A stretch of 64,000 nucleotides of DNA from Durusdinium trenchii (lineage: Eukaryota > Sar > Dinophyceae > Suessiales > Symbiodiniaceae): assembly GCA_963970005.1 (NCBI GenBank), contig CAXAMN010025628.1:663518-727517 (forward strand), written 5' to 3'. The position numbers were made by a program, and so were the translations under genes. The notes beneath the pieces were generated by a model. The model did no database searches and was not told the DNA's origin. It saw nothing but the letters and a program-made list of their open reading frames with translations. Numbering within the stretch: position 1 is the first letter of the stretch; every line of letters starts with the position of its first letter. Positions 49,873-61,653 of the stretch are shown here, piece by piece.

Positions 49873-51620
49873 GCATGGATCGTCGTCGTCATCGCCATTT
49901 GGGCCATCATCACTTATAAATACTAGCTTATAACATGTTTATAGAATGGGGGTATGTCTTGTTATGTGTTTGAAGGGGTGGATGGGTAGATTGGTCGGGA
50001 TATCTTATAGCTATATCCAAAGAGAGAGAGAGAGAGAGAGAGAGAAAACAAACAAAAAGAATCGTTGGAGGAAATCAGGCATTCCTTGTCCATGAGCGGC
50101 CTCGCTTTTCGCACACACTCAGGCCGCATGCAGTTGACCGTGTCAGCCAGACTATTTATAGAAAATCTTACCTGTGTTGTGCATTGCACAGCCGCATATA
50201 GCCGAAAGGGATGGACCACCACTCATCTTGAGCAAGTAGTCTGCAGCGGTCTGACCGCTGCAACAAAGTGGAACCGTGGCACCTCCGAAATCGAAGCAGT
50301 CCTCCAGAAAGAGGAGGAAATGGGCCGATGGCCATATGATTGTGGAATGCTTCTGATCGACGATAAAAGAGGTTCAGGGATTCAGCCAATACTGCGAGTC
50401 TGTGACGTGTGTGTTTTCAGTTTGCTGGCTTTCTTCAGGCCCAACCATTATCATCAAGGAGTGATTGTATGTATAGGGTCTGTCCATATTCTGTGCCTGC
50501 CAAGAACCCCGCAGTTGTTTTTGCATGTTACCTAGGATGACTCCCATGCAATTCACACACACACATATATATATATACATAATTACGGTATATTACTGTA
50601 CTTGCCATGATCAATGATGCTCTGGGAAATCTAGCTGCAGGAATGGAAGAGCAGCGGTATGTATGTCGAGTTCGAGTTCGCTTCCACGGCCCATCATTTG
50701 ATAAATTATACACTCCTTGGAACTATATAACACGGAAGTGGAAAATGGCCCCTTGGAAGATCATTTTCCCATTACAAACAGGTGGTTTTCCACTTCCACG
50801 TTAGTTCTAGGGAGAGCAAATTGGTGTGCATTAGAATAGGGAGACCTCCCAAACTACCTTGTGGAAGAAGGAAAACAGACCAACTCATTAGTTGGGTGCG
50901 GTTCTTCCCTATTAACATGCACACCCAAAACCGGTAATTAATTACCTCAGAACCCTCTTGAGACACAAGTGTCATCTTGGCCTTTAAAAGAACACGAAGG
51001 TTGCTAGTCCCATCCTGAGCAGCTCAGTCAGAGAGAGAAACATCGTGAACCATCGGCAGTGTCCACATGTAGCATACTCAGAGCCATTTGGTCATCCTGA
51101 TTCGTGTGGAAAGCACATGAAACGACATGAACGAGTGAGTTGTTCGGAACATTTCAGCAACTGCTGACTAGCCCGACAGGAAGGTGGGTTCATTTTGAAG
51201 AGGATGAGAAAAGGTCGTGGGGTTTCTGCTTTCGAACTTGTTCAAGGCTTTTTCTTCAGTGCTCAATGGATTGGTTCAAGGGAGAATCTACAGGAAATCA
51301 TGGGAATCGAATCCTTACACAGCTAACTTGGTGCAGACCGATGCATTCGTTTCGTGAAGACAGATCCCGTTGGCAGGTACATTTGGGCAGGTCTCAGGGT
51401 CCAAGACCACCAGTTCCTGCGCTGAGCGTGCCTTGGTCAGATTTGGTCAGATGTACCGTTCCACAGGCATGTGTTCCATTGGGAGCCCCACTGAAATATG
51501 CTCTGGGGTGCGCACACCAACCAAGCAAAACAACAAATATTTACATTTGCACCATGAAGGCACCTGCTCCTGGATAACTGGAATGGAAGGTGTCTTGGGC
51601 GTTTCTTGCGTCGGGCACCA
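49873..51620. other. Gene-poor stretch
   Basis: A (GA)n tract lies at 50021-50044 and a (CA)n/(TA)n tract near 50555-50582. A 156-codon frame (50065-50535), whose first 110 residues look moderately protein-like, has no recognised domain. Arms ACGGAAGTGGAAAA (about 50732) and its near complement (about 50786) form an imperfect inverted repeat. Confidence 0.45.
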
Positions 51621-51970
51621 CTATAGCGCCACCCCTTTCATCACATGTCCATTCAGTCCAAGAGCTGCCATGGACAGCACACCTGCTTGAGGTGTTCCTT
51701 TTTCATTTTTTGGGCACACAAGAAGTTTTCCATCATTCTCTCGGACACGGTCCCTGATTCTTTCATCAGAGTCCCAGAGACGAGAGAGGACCCTGGCTGG
51801 TCCATGCCCCCCTTCAGCGTCAGCCACTGCGTCGGAAGACTTCTGCAGCATTGCCAGGTAGGAGCTTTGGCGATGAGATGCAGCAGTCACTCTCCAGTTC
51901 ACGAAAGGTAGCCCTTTAGGGGATACCTTGAGTTTGTCTTGCGAAGCAAGTGTTGGCGCGTCCGGGTCTG
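51621..51970 (-). CDS. Candidate exon on the minus strand
   Basis: Part of a 138-codon minus frame. It reads KVSPKGLPFVNWRVTAASHR, then QSSYLAMLQKSSDAVADAEG and LSRLWDSDERIRDRVREND, of normal soluble-protein composition. The segment around VSPKGLPFVN corresponds to the motif (ACGAAAGG...AGGGGATA on the plus strand) repeated twice more at 52.2 and 52.4 kb. No family recognised. Confidence 0.35.
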
Positions 51971-52436
51971 ATAATTCCCCTCGAATTGATTTCTCAATAC
52001 AGACCCCCCCCCCGCCCCCTTGGAATTGATTTCTCAATACAGACCCCCCCCCTCCTCCCCTCCTCTAAATTCAATTCTCTCCTGGAGAACATCTTCGTGA
52101 GCCTCTCATGATTTCAGGATAGTTGAAACCCTCGTGAACATTCACAAAGAGTGCATATGAAATTCTAATCACGAAAGGTGTTCCCCGAGGGGATACATAC
52201 CTAGAGTTTGTTTTGTGAAGCACGTCAATTCTCTCCTGGGGAACGTCTTCGTGAACTTCTTATGGTTTCAGGATAGTTCAAATCCTATGATGCTCCGATT
52301 CAATGCTCACCGATGATCTGAGCCATGGGGCAAGTTTGTTTTCCTAAGAATATTTTTGAACATTTCGAGAGCATATGTTGAAACATTTAGAGTGCAAATG
52401 AACTTTTATTACGAAAGGTCGCCTCCGAGGGGATAA
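51900..52436. repeat. Three degenerate direct repeats and a 44-bp duplication
   Basis: ACGAAAGG...GGGGATA occurs at 51901, 52171 and 52411. CAATTCTCTCCTGG occurs at 52072 and 52226, each followed by TTTCAGGATAGTT. GATTTCTCAATACAGACC occurs twice about 44 bp apart near 51987 and 52029, each followed by a C run. Confidence 0.75.
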
Positions 52437-52439
52437 ATC

Positions 52440-55400
52440 ACCATGTCGAACATTGCATTTTTGTTCCTGCCTCTCGCGTTCTCTTCTCTTCCCGCTGTCC
52501 TACCTTTCGTGTCTCCCTCCTCTCAAGTGGCACCTTGAACAACTGCTGCATCAAGTCCAGCGCGATCAAGTCCGAGCCATTGCACGAGAAGCGCTGGCAC
52601 AGGTAAGGAGTGTGCACTAAAGAACCCTGCTCCCATTCAGTTTTGTAAACCCTAGGCCATGTGCGGGCTTTGACCAGTAATACTTAATTTGTCAACACCT
52701 GCAGCCACCAAAAAGAGTCACTGGCCAAGATGAGTCACATCCAGTGAAGATCCCTCATGAATCCTCCTGAGGATTGGTCGAAAACTCACAAAAATCATGA
52801 TCCGTCTCTGAGAAAAAGTTCTGCCCCTCACATTGGAAAGACTGAATTCTCCTTAGATAAAGAAAATCTGCACACCCTTGAGGATGCAGGTATGATCAAC
52901 TCCAGTAAGATGAAGTCCAGCTGACCTGTGACCTGTATGGGGTTCCACCTGGCGGTTGGCACCACGTCAGCGTCCGAAGCATTCCCTTTGAGCTCGGCCT
53001 CGGGCGACCCGCGATGGCCCTCACAAGGCCAGGGTTCCGGGTGAGAGCAGAGCTGGTTCTGGGCTCGTCATGTGTTTCAAGAAACAGCCAGGAAAAGCAC
53101 ACATGGTGTTAGTCGGTACATTGGACTTTATGCCAAGACGGATGTATCGTTGATGGACGGATATATTTCCGAGCGAAGGCAGCATGTAATTAGTATAGTG
53201 AGTAATAAGTAGTATATATATATGATATAACATATATACATATCACAGCGAGCGGAATAGAAGAATTGACAGAGATATTGACAGTAAACCCTTGACCTGA
53301 GGAGCTGCTCTTTTCGCGGTGAGTACTTGTGCTCACCTCCCTCCTGCTTCCCTCCAGGACTTCCATCGGCACGTCGCTTCCCTCCAGGGCGGGTCACTGA
53401 GAGTCCATCCGAATGGGCCGCAGATCGACTCGGCGACCTGATTGGATGATTTATATGCTCCTCTATACTGTATATTATAAAATATATCACTTTGGTCGTT
53501 TGATGTCGGTGTATGGGGTCGTTCTCAACTCTAGAGAGCACGGGCATCCAACAGGTGCTGGGCGCATGGGTTTCAAGACGTGCTGGCGTGCCAGTGCCAA
53601 CTCCTTTCGCTCAGATGGATTGCTGGATTGCCCCGTGGCCCGTGTGACCCCACGTAAAGTGCTGCGAAGTGCGAACCCCTCTGAGCGCGGCTGAGGTCGG
53701 ATGGCCTCAGTCGACCCCCCCCCACCGACTTCTCCAACGAGCAAAAGATCCGTAAGATCGCCAGTGGTTCAATATGGTTCAATGGTGAAGTGATGAAAAG
53801 GATGGTGAGAAGGCAGTCATCCATGTCATCCCATCGGAGTGCTTTTCTATGCTACGGATCCTTTTGTTTAATACGGAGGGCTTCGGAACAAGCTATTTGC
53901 CACCAGCTTTGCCACCGAGCTTCTGCCGACCCTCTCAGGTCGGAAGAAGCTCGCTGAGGACCGGCATGGGGCGGTCGGACGGATCAGGACGCCGTCGCGA
54001 CGAGTCGTTTTAGGCTCGTGGGTCGGCAAGGCGCGCAAGGCGTAGAAGAAACACCACACGCGCCGAAACACCTCGAGCGGGCAAGGGACACATATTTGGA
54101 TTTATCCACGTGTTTTGTTTGTATATAGAGACTGTATTCATCAACAGTCGACAGGACGTAAGTAGGGAAATGGAGGGGGCTGAAATTGTAGTCCTTTTTC
54201 ACCGACTGGTTTGTTGCTGAAATCCCTTGAATTCGCTGCTTGAGGCTTGGCATCCCTGTCCAAGCTCAGGCGCCAACACCGTTTTGCAGATGTTTTGGAA
54301 GTCAGTTTGGTGTGATGTCACAGCAACCCACCCGAAGTATGCGCTGAGTATCTTTGAGTGCGAGTCCCTTGTGAGAACATGTATATAATGTTTTGGAGAT
54401 CGTGAACCTTTTGTTTGGAGGTCATGAAGGGAAACACCCAAGCGCAGTTAGAGGTGATTCGGGGGTGCTAGAAAAACAATGAAAAACAATGGACAACTGA
54501 CATGCAACGTATTCAGCAAAATTGGCAATGACGCAAGATAGCAAACCCTACTTAGCTCAGGACTGTCGAGGGTCTAACATTTTGCCTATGAGTACTTGTT
54601 AATTACTCTGACGCAAAATCGATGAAAAGGCTTAAGGATGAGCTTACCTGATGTTGAAATGAGCACTTGCAGGGCCCTAGAGCTGGCCACAGAATGCCCA
54701 GACTCTTGTGAAGATGAATGGCCGCATCGGTCAAGATGCAAGAGCTACCTATATAAAGATTATAAAGCTATGGAAGGTGCACTTGCCGCAAAAGCCCATA
54801 GGCTGAAGACATGAGTGATTGAACCCAGTATCTTCGGACCTCGCTTGCGCTTGGATGTGCCCCCCCCTGTCGCAACTGCACTCTCGATACTTTATCCACT
54901 GGCAGGTGGGTGTTTAGGTCATCAGAGCAGGGTATATAACTTCAATTTTCCCCAGGTGATTCTTGACTGAGTTTTATGTTGGAGACACTTGACAGGAATC
55001 CAGATCGATGCATCTCAAACATAGCCCACTTGATTTCGTGAAGGAAAGCATGCGCCCCCTTGAGGTGGTTCTGGATTGAAGCTATGACATGGGCCCGCCG
55101 TGCCAATCCCTCGCAGGCCTATCCCTCGTTGAGGTGTGGGTGTCGCGGCTGGTCAAGACCTGCCGTGCTGGGCTGAGTTGCCGGTTGGTTTATGATTCAT
55201 TGGCCCCAAAAGCATCCCAAAGGCTCTTTTTTATGACATTGAGTCTGAGCAGCTGATCGGACACCATAGCACAACCCCCCACGGTTGAGACCCGGTGGCC
55301 CTGATCTTAGTGCATTCGCCTTTGGAGAACGGTGAGAGTTGTTCACGGCCGTTGGGCTGGCGACATGTATTCGCGACGACTCGTTACACGAGAGTATGAC

Positions 55401-55443
55401 GAAAGACTGGCGATGGTCTCGGTGACCTATTTTTTGGGGTGTT
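52440..55443. other. Gene-poor stretch
   Basis: Contains TA-rich DNA near 53205-53245 and a C-rich run near 53717. A plus-strand segment around 52930-53042 ends at GGTTCCGG|GTGAGAG, a possible donor, but its frame is not secure. Minus-strand frames (53128-53547, 53984-54253) lack motifs. Confidence 0.4.
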
Positions 55444-55535
55444 AGGAGCAAAGGGCATCGCTACTAGGAGCAAGAAGCTACTAGTAGCTCCTGGCCTTAC
55501 TACTTTACTACTAGGAGCAGGGATGCTACTAGGAC
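55444..55535 (+). repeat. Minisatellite patch, CTACTAGGAGCAAG family
   Basis: Two to three degenerate units (GGGCATCGCTACTAGGAGCA, then CTCCTGGCCTTACTACT) of the family arrayed at 18.5 kb. Confidence 0.8.
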
Positions 55536-55560
55536 CATACCAGAAACCAATAGAAACCAC

Positions 55561-55709
55561 CTCCAGGGCATGCATCGAGTGGGGATTGATCCGTGCCGCG
55601 GTCACCGTGGTCCTTTCCACGTCTCGTTCGGTCGTTTCGGTGCCCGTTGACTGCAACATGTTTTCGCTGAAGGCACCTTCGATCTCTTCGATTTGCGCCA
55701 GATGCTGAG
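55561..55709 (-). CDS. Candidate internal exon with both splice sites
   Basis: On the minus strand a 149-nt segment follows the acceptor TGCGCCCAG and ends at CTGGAG|GTGGTT. It reads QHLAQIEEIEGAFSENMLQS then TERDVERTTVTAARINPHSM. Composition is hydrophilic with a likely helix. The 5' side of the intron runs into the minisatellite patch. No family recognised. Confidence 0.4.
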
Positions 55710-55830
55710 CTGGGCGCACCGAGAGTGGAAAACAAGGGCAAGGACCCTCGTTGCCACGTTTGGAGCCTGCACTATAAAGCCCAAGAATCTCCTACGTGAC
55801 AACATACATTTTACAATATTACCAGACTCC

Positions 55831-55896
55831 ATGTATGCCATATATGCCTACATTGATCCCCAAAACCACCCCAATGTAGGCATATATGCCAAACAT
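55831..55896. repeat. 66-bp foldback
   Basis: 25-nt arms (55831-55855 and 55872-55896) pair at 23 of 25 positions around a 16-nt loop. The core is CATATATGCCTACATTG. It is similar in design to the 85-bp element but unrelated in sequence. Confidence 0.8.
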
Positions 55897-55908
55897 AGAG
55901 TGTTTGAG

Positions 55909-56388
55909 TTATACACTTGGGATCACTTGGGTATATCCAGCCTTGGCTTTCATGGAGAAGAGAAGAGTTGAGGTGGTTGCTAAGTAATTCACTGCCCTGG
56001 CACTGGTGAACTCGCTTCCGGCCACTGGGGTGCTCACCCGCCATGTTCCAAGTGCCAACCTGCAGCGCTCCCGGCCCAGTTTCGGAAGCTGCGAGGTCTT
56101 GGGCGGTGCCGCGGCCTGGGGCTCGAGCCGCGGAAGCAGAGATGCGAGGCGGGGTGTCGTGCGACTCTGAGTCAGTCGTTGAGGGGATTCAGGACGGGCA
56201 GGTGCTTTGGATCGCTTTGGTTTGTATATTTTATGTTTGGCACGAATCGAATCAAGGATGGCCACCACCGTTGTGTGATGTCGAATTGGCCTGAATACCA
56301 TGCGTGCCCATCCCATGTCTTGTCGGTGACTTTGCCCAGTTCCTGCAAGTGCTGATGGAAACATTATGAAACATGTACATGTGCTCAA
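55909..56388 (-). CDS. Hypothetical minus-strand ORF
   Basis: A 159-codon frame with a Pro/Arg/Lys-rich middle and RERCRLALGTWRVSTPVAGS. The GTWRV words recall the GTWNV start of endonuclease domains in non-LTR retrotransposons, but no other motif follows. It is left as hypothetical. Confidence 0.2.
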   Translation of the reverse strand: MSTCTCFIMFPSALAGTGQSHRQDMGWARMVFRPIRHHTTVVAILDSIRAKHKIYKPKRSKAPARPESPQRLTQSRTTPRLASLLPRLEPQAAAPPKTSQLPKLGRERCRLALGTWRVSTPVAGSEFTSARAVNYLATTSTLLFSMKAKAGYTQVIPSV

Positions 56389-58205
56389 GCTAGCTATGAC
56401 GGAATCAGAATCCGATGTTCATTCTACAAACAGTGCAGGTTTGGACTTCCGTTTAGTGGACGTGGCAGGCTATACATGACGTGCGCGGCTTTCAGGCGGC
56501 GGTCCCACCCAGCTGCCACACGCCGGCGGGCCGAAGGTGCTGCGGGGGTGGTGCTGTTGGGGTAGGAGGAGTGGTTCAATTTTAATGTTTTGGGTGTTAG
56601 TAGAGAAAGGGTAGAAATCTGAACCATTGATATATATCATGATAAATGATACTTTGATTTGTGCCGACGTGTGTACCATAGTTTGGGATGGGGTGATCAA
56701 ACACCATTGTCATGTCATATCATTTCACATTGGTTGCCCAACTATATAAACAACTTTTGTGAGTGGGTATATAGATTGAACGAAAACGGTTCTTGAGACC
56801 AAGTGCAGCAAAGGTGTTGTTCGATGTTATTTAACCTCACCGCTGAGAGGCTGAGAGAAGTGTTTTCAGATGTTTTCAGTGTTCCCGCACATTCCCTCGG
56901 AAGCAACGCTTTGTTTAGGGGAAAGCTCTTTTCGCAGGTGCGCAAGCAGTGAAGGTGAAGGGGGGAGAAAGACGAGGCGCCGCCGATCTGATTGGATACG
57001 AGGTTGCCTGTGTTGTTTGACCCCGAGTGTGGGGAGTGAGCAGTTTGGCGCCTGGGTGTGGGAACAAAGGGGGGTGGTGTGGCAGACATGTTGGGTATAC
57101 TTTGATGCGACCTGTGAATGACTTCGAGAAAGCAGAGGATAGGAGTGGTTCATGATTTGCATATATTTGCATGAATTGCATCGTCGCGGGTGGAGCGTCT
57201 TCACGTATCACCTGACTGAAGAGGTATGTGGTGTGGTAGACTGTTGATTGATAACACCACCAACCAGAATGGAAGCTGTTTTACAGTCCAAAAGTGGGGT
57301 TATTTATCAACAGTCCAGTCCTACATCACGTAACACCATATATAATTGTTTTGAATGGCCTAAATGGTATTATATATGATGTATAGTATATATGCTTAAA
57401 GTTAGTTTATTGGATCAAGCTTCGCCTCTAATTAAAGGCCCTCAGATGACTTCAGATGACACCGTGTGCAGCCCTAGATCGGCATGTGCTCTTCCAAGTG
57501 TTGAGGAATCGAAGGTATGTTTCCAAGGAGATTGGTCAACAGCAAGTTTCCTTTGTTAAGCACTCCAGATTTACTTCCAACTTTTTGGGGTTCTCACCAG
57601 TGAGACCAATATATACATATTTAGCTTATTCATACTGCCCGATTTTGTTTACAAGTGGGCGGACCTACCCTAGTTTAGCCTGGATGCAGGCTCACCCAGC
57701 AGGACTGTTGATTGCCATTTGGTTGCTTGTTCAGTTGAACTTCCATTTCCAAGAAGTCTCAGCCGAACACCGGTCACGTCGACCTGGAATCACATGTCCA
57801 CCCTCCGGCTGTTGAGTACCAGGCTCAATGTATCACCGGATGACTGACCACCCAATGTATCACTCCAAAGGATCCAAAAGGAAGATGAAAAGGATCCAAC
57901 AGGAAGATGACACAAGATGACAGTTCACAGATCACGCATGTCAAGCTGCTTGTCCATGCTTGTCCATGGTAGCGTACATTTCTTATGTAGCTTATGTCTA
58001 TAAAATACCAGCTCACTGGGGCCTATCAAGGCGTCCACTCCGCTGGACTGGAGTCTGTGGTCGACAGGTGGAACCAGAGCCCTTCTTTGAGGAGGTGTCC
58101 GGTGATGACCCCTTGGCTGCCCGGTGGAAGCCGGCTTCGCTCTGAAAGTGGAAACACACTTGAAACATACATATTGGAACTTTGATCGTTACAGTACTTA
58201 TGTAG
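56389..58205. other. Gene-poor stretch
   Basis: Frames such as 56742-57089 (minus) and 57456-57815 (plus) show no motifs. AT-rich DNA at about 57335-57395. Nothing called. Confidence 0.4.
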
Positions 58206-58357
58206 CAATGGCCTCCAACCTAAGAGCGATGGCATCCAACCTACTAGCGGCTAGCGGCTAGCGATGGCCTCTAACCTAATAGCCGTGGCCTCCAACCTAA
58301 GAGTCATCACATCGAACCTACTAGCCATGGCGTCCAACCTAATGGCGATGGCCAACG
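58206..58357 (-). repeat. 21-bp tandem repeat encoding heptads, copy 2
   Basis: About seven units of GATGGCCTCCAACCTAAGAGC and variants, the reverse complement of the unit at 28.1 kb. Plus strand reads MASNLIA VASNLRV ITSNLLA MASNLMA; minus strand reads LEAIASR-type heptads. Direct repeats of a CTTTGAT(C/T)GTTAC(A/G)GTACT(T/A)ATG segment flank the array at about 58180 and 58367. Confidence 0.88.
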
Positions 58358-58809
58358 CTCTTGAAACTTTGATTGTTACGGTACTAATGCACTCACCTAC
58401 GAATGGGATGCCAAGAGAGAAGAATTTGGAAATAGATACTTTGTTGACCTCGGGCAGAAAATGGAGCCCGGCCTGCAAGGTCCAGTTCTTTTATATACTC
58501 ATTTTTTTTGTGTTGACGGTATTTTGGTATATGGTATTGTTTGATTTCCTTGGCAGCCGAGATTGTACAATGAGCATGAAATGCAGAAGTGGTTGAGCGA
58601 AACAGTTATGACGACTTTGTTTTAGGCAGGGTGATCCATTAAAAAATCCAAACTTCTACCCTCATCTACGGAAGACATCGAATTTCATCAGAACTTCACC
58701 TGATGAGAGCAGAGGCCCACCGACTGAGCGTCCAACACCGACCGAACACTGCGGCGCCCGGGCGAGCGAAGCCAGGAATCTCCTGGGGTTGCTCGGTTGT
58801 TTTCTGCAG

Positions 58810-58987
58810 GGGCGAGCGCGCCGTTTTCACCGAGGTCTTGGAATTGGAAGCGCGATTGAAGCAGATGAACGACGACAAGTCCTTGACGCTTCTTCGTACA
58901 TGGAAGAAATGGGGTGTCCATTTTTCTAAGGGCCGGATGAAGAAAAAGGGGCCGAAAGAAGATGCGCAGATGCTGAGACTCCCTAAG
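58810..58987 (+). CDS. Candidate internal exon with both splice sites
   Basis: The acceptor GTTGTTTTCTGCAG ends at 58809 and the donor AAG|GTAGCT follows 58987. The frame reads GERAVFTEVLELEARLKQMN then WKKWGVHFSKGRMKKKGPKE, with an N-terminal amphipathic helix and a basic tail. Similar small soluble-looking segments at 60.6 and 61.0 kb might be other exons of the same gene. No family recognised. Confidence 0.4.
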
Positions 58988-60550
58988 GTAGCTGGGCTGT
59001 GAACTTGTAACTTGCTGCATTGAGAAACTTCCTCGGACTTTTGTAGAATGTGCTTGATATGTTCATTTGTATGTGGGCATATTATCTATACTGTATATAT
59101 AGGCTTTCTCATTTTTTTGACTGATGTGGGTGAATCATGTGAGGGAACACTAGTGCGACGCATTGCGAAGCCACAGGCTCATGCCACCGGCTTGGATCAT
59201 TGACGGGGGGCTTTCATGGCTGACTAGGATGGTTCTAATCCTTGCCGCAAACGCTTCAATGATCGAGAGATTGACCAATTGAAAAACGGGGAATGGGTGC
59301 ATGTCTTGAAGCCGAACGGGGGCAGTCAAAAAAAGCCGACGGCCGACGGATCGTGTTGGGCTGCTCCGAATCAGAAGGCAGAATTTCATCAAGACACTTG
59401 CTACTTGTATAGTGATTAGTAGGGGACAAGACAGCACAAATACATGAAGAATCATGAAGACATTTCGCAAAGATTGCTTGCTGGGGTCCTCTCGCCTTAA
59501 ATATGTCAAGCAGTTGAACCACAATCAGCTCGACACTAAGTCACGAAGCACCTGAGGACCTTGGATATGGTCCTCAATCCTGGCACCATTGTCAATACTG
59601 AGCGCGAGGTCATTCTGCTGAAAGCACAGCTGAAGGCCAGGGCGATCGTTGAATGGACACAGTTTTCTTTTGACAACTTGCTTGATTGACCTTTGACTTT
59701 GTATTGTCGCAATCGTCAGGAATGTATATAGATCCTTTTGTAGATTGCAAATGCCTTGGTTTGTGTTTGGCATGTGCGGCTGTAGGAATGCTTTAGGATA
59801 TTGCAGGATTATACTATAAGACCCAGTCGCAATTGGACGGTTGCTCCAGCACCCTCAGCGTGTTGTAAACATACATACCGGTCTGCAGACCTACCATTTC
59901 GCCGCAGATTCTCCATGACTCCTTATCACAGCGTTTGATGATCACATGTGAGCTCATATCTACGAGCAGCCAAGGCCACACCGGATGAGGAGGTTGACAA
60001 GCGGAAACAGTTGGAGGAGCGGAAAAAAAACCGCCGACGACGGACGTTGATTCGGGCTGATTCGGTCATCCGGATTCAATTCGGTCATCCGGATTCAATC
60101 ACTTGCGACAGATTCCAAGGTTTCAATCAATGTTGTAATATGACAAATGCAATAGAATCAATAGAGTGTGGAAGGTACAATGTGCAAGACATTATATCAT
60201 AATAATTGATTACAGTATCCAGGCAGTCCAATCTTGCCTTCGAAAAGTTGTTTTGTGGAGGCTGTTCAGCCTTTGTGATGACGACTTTTGTCAGATGCTC
60301 ATAATTGTTGGATACAATATGACCCCTTAGCCACCTTTGCCTGGCTGATAGTCACGTTGCTGATGATGGAGGGGAGGGAGAGAGAGAGAGGATGCGATCC
60401 AGGCTGGACGTTGCCAACCTTCAATACCAGTGTTGGCCACAACTGACTGTGCAGTGCTTCAGGAAAGAACTTGTTGATTTTAGATGTTGGTTTGCTAACT
60501 CGTGTGCAGGTAGGTCTCGCATGTTCAGCTGTAAATGTTCAAGTCAACTG
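58988..60550. other. Gene-poor stretch
   Basis: Contains a 19-bp tandem duplication (TTCGGTCATCCGGATTCAA at 60061 and 60080), a (GA)n tract at 60373-60393 and a minus-strand 124-codon frame (59150-59524) without motifs. Confidence 0.4.
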
Positions 60551-60559
60551 TGGTGGTGC

Positions 60560-61107
60560 TGTTGATCGCAAAGATCTCACAAGTTGGCCGGCAAAGGACA
60601 AGATTGAGGAGAAGCAGATGAAGGCCTCTTCAATCTTTTTGGTTGCCCTGGTAGCATCTTGCATCATGCCGTAAATGGATCAAAACATATGTGCATTGTA
60701 TGTATATGTTATATTTTCACGTGATATAATTAATACTTGATACATGCAGTCTAACTATATTGTTAAGGGCTTTAGCAAAGCCCGTGGCCAGCTGACCTCG
60801 GCTCCTTAACTCATTCAGAACATGAGTTTCATGGCACACTTTCGGAGAAGCAACCGATACCTTGAAGCAACTTGGAAGCTATAGATAGGTGTTCGATGTG
60901 TTCCATATTTCTTCGGGATTGGCTTTGGCTGCGCCTTGTTGTGTTGATGCATCCACAAAAGATTGATAGACAAGCACAAAGATCCCCAAAAGCAACTCAC
61001 TGGGTAAAAATGAAGAAACATTGGCAGATCGTCAATGAGATGAAGCTCGTGATGACTAACAACTTGAAGCTCGAGTTGCTTGGAGTTCTTGACAGCAGGT
61101 TTGGGTA
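60560..61107 (+). other. Possible short exons
   Basis: Two protein-like plus segments: SWPAKDKIEEKQMKASSIFL (about 60580-60675) and WVKMKKHWQIVNEMKLVMTN followed by NLKLELLGVLDSRFG (about 61000-61107). Both are helical and charged. Borders are not secure; the second ends near a GACAGCAG|GTTTGG site. Confidence 0.25.
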
Positions 61108-61653
61108 GCGCTTTGCCTCTTCAACTGATGCAAGATGTGTGGAATTAGCATAGATACCTGATTTCAGGGTGTGTAGAGGAGTCAGCTCTTGCAAACCGGT
61201 ATACTGTGTATGCATGTGTATGCCTCATGGTACGGCGAAAAGAGCTGGCCTGGGCATCAAATATGGCAGAAGAAAGAAGGTACACATGCCGAAAGGATGA
61301 GTGACAACTCTTTCCCTGGTTCTTCAATTCGTCACCGAGCTTTATCTCCTGGTTTGTTCAGTCACCAGTCCGGGCCTGGAAGTTGGGTCACTGGATGGAA
61401 CACCAAAAAGGTTCGGTCACGAACGGGCCAAGAAGCTGGTCAGTCTTTTCAAGCACTGCGTGCAAGAGCCCCCCTACCAAATAAACATCGCTCTACTGTA
61501 CGTCACACAGTTCCACGATGTTTCACCACAGCATTGGTAGCGATCATTGGGTTCCTTCTCACGGGGCCAAGTTTCCGAAAGACAATCAGGTTCAGCGGCA
61601 ATGTAGACTCTTGATCAGTAGCCCCGCCCAGTTGAATTGAAGAACCTCTTCAC

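Noticed and set aside
55909-56388. Possible non-LTR retrotransposon endonuclease start (GTWRV)
   Set aside because: Only the short word matches; catalytic motifs of the endonuclease and any LINE-type reverse transcriptase are missing.
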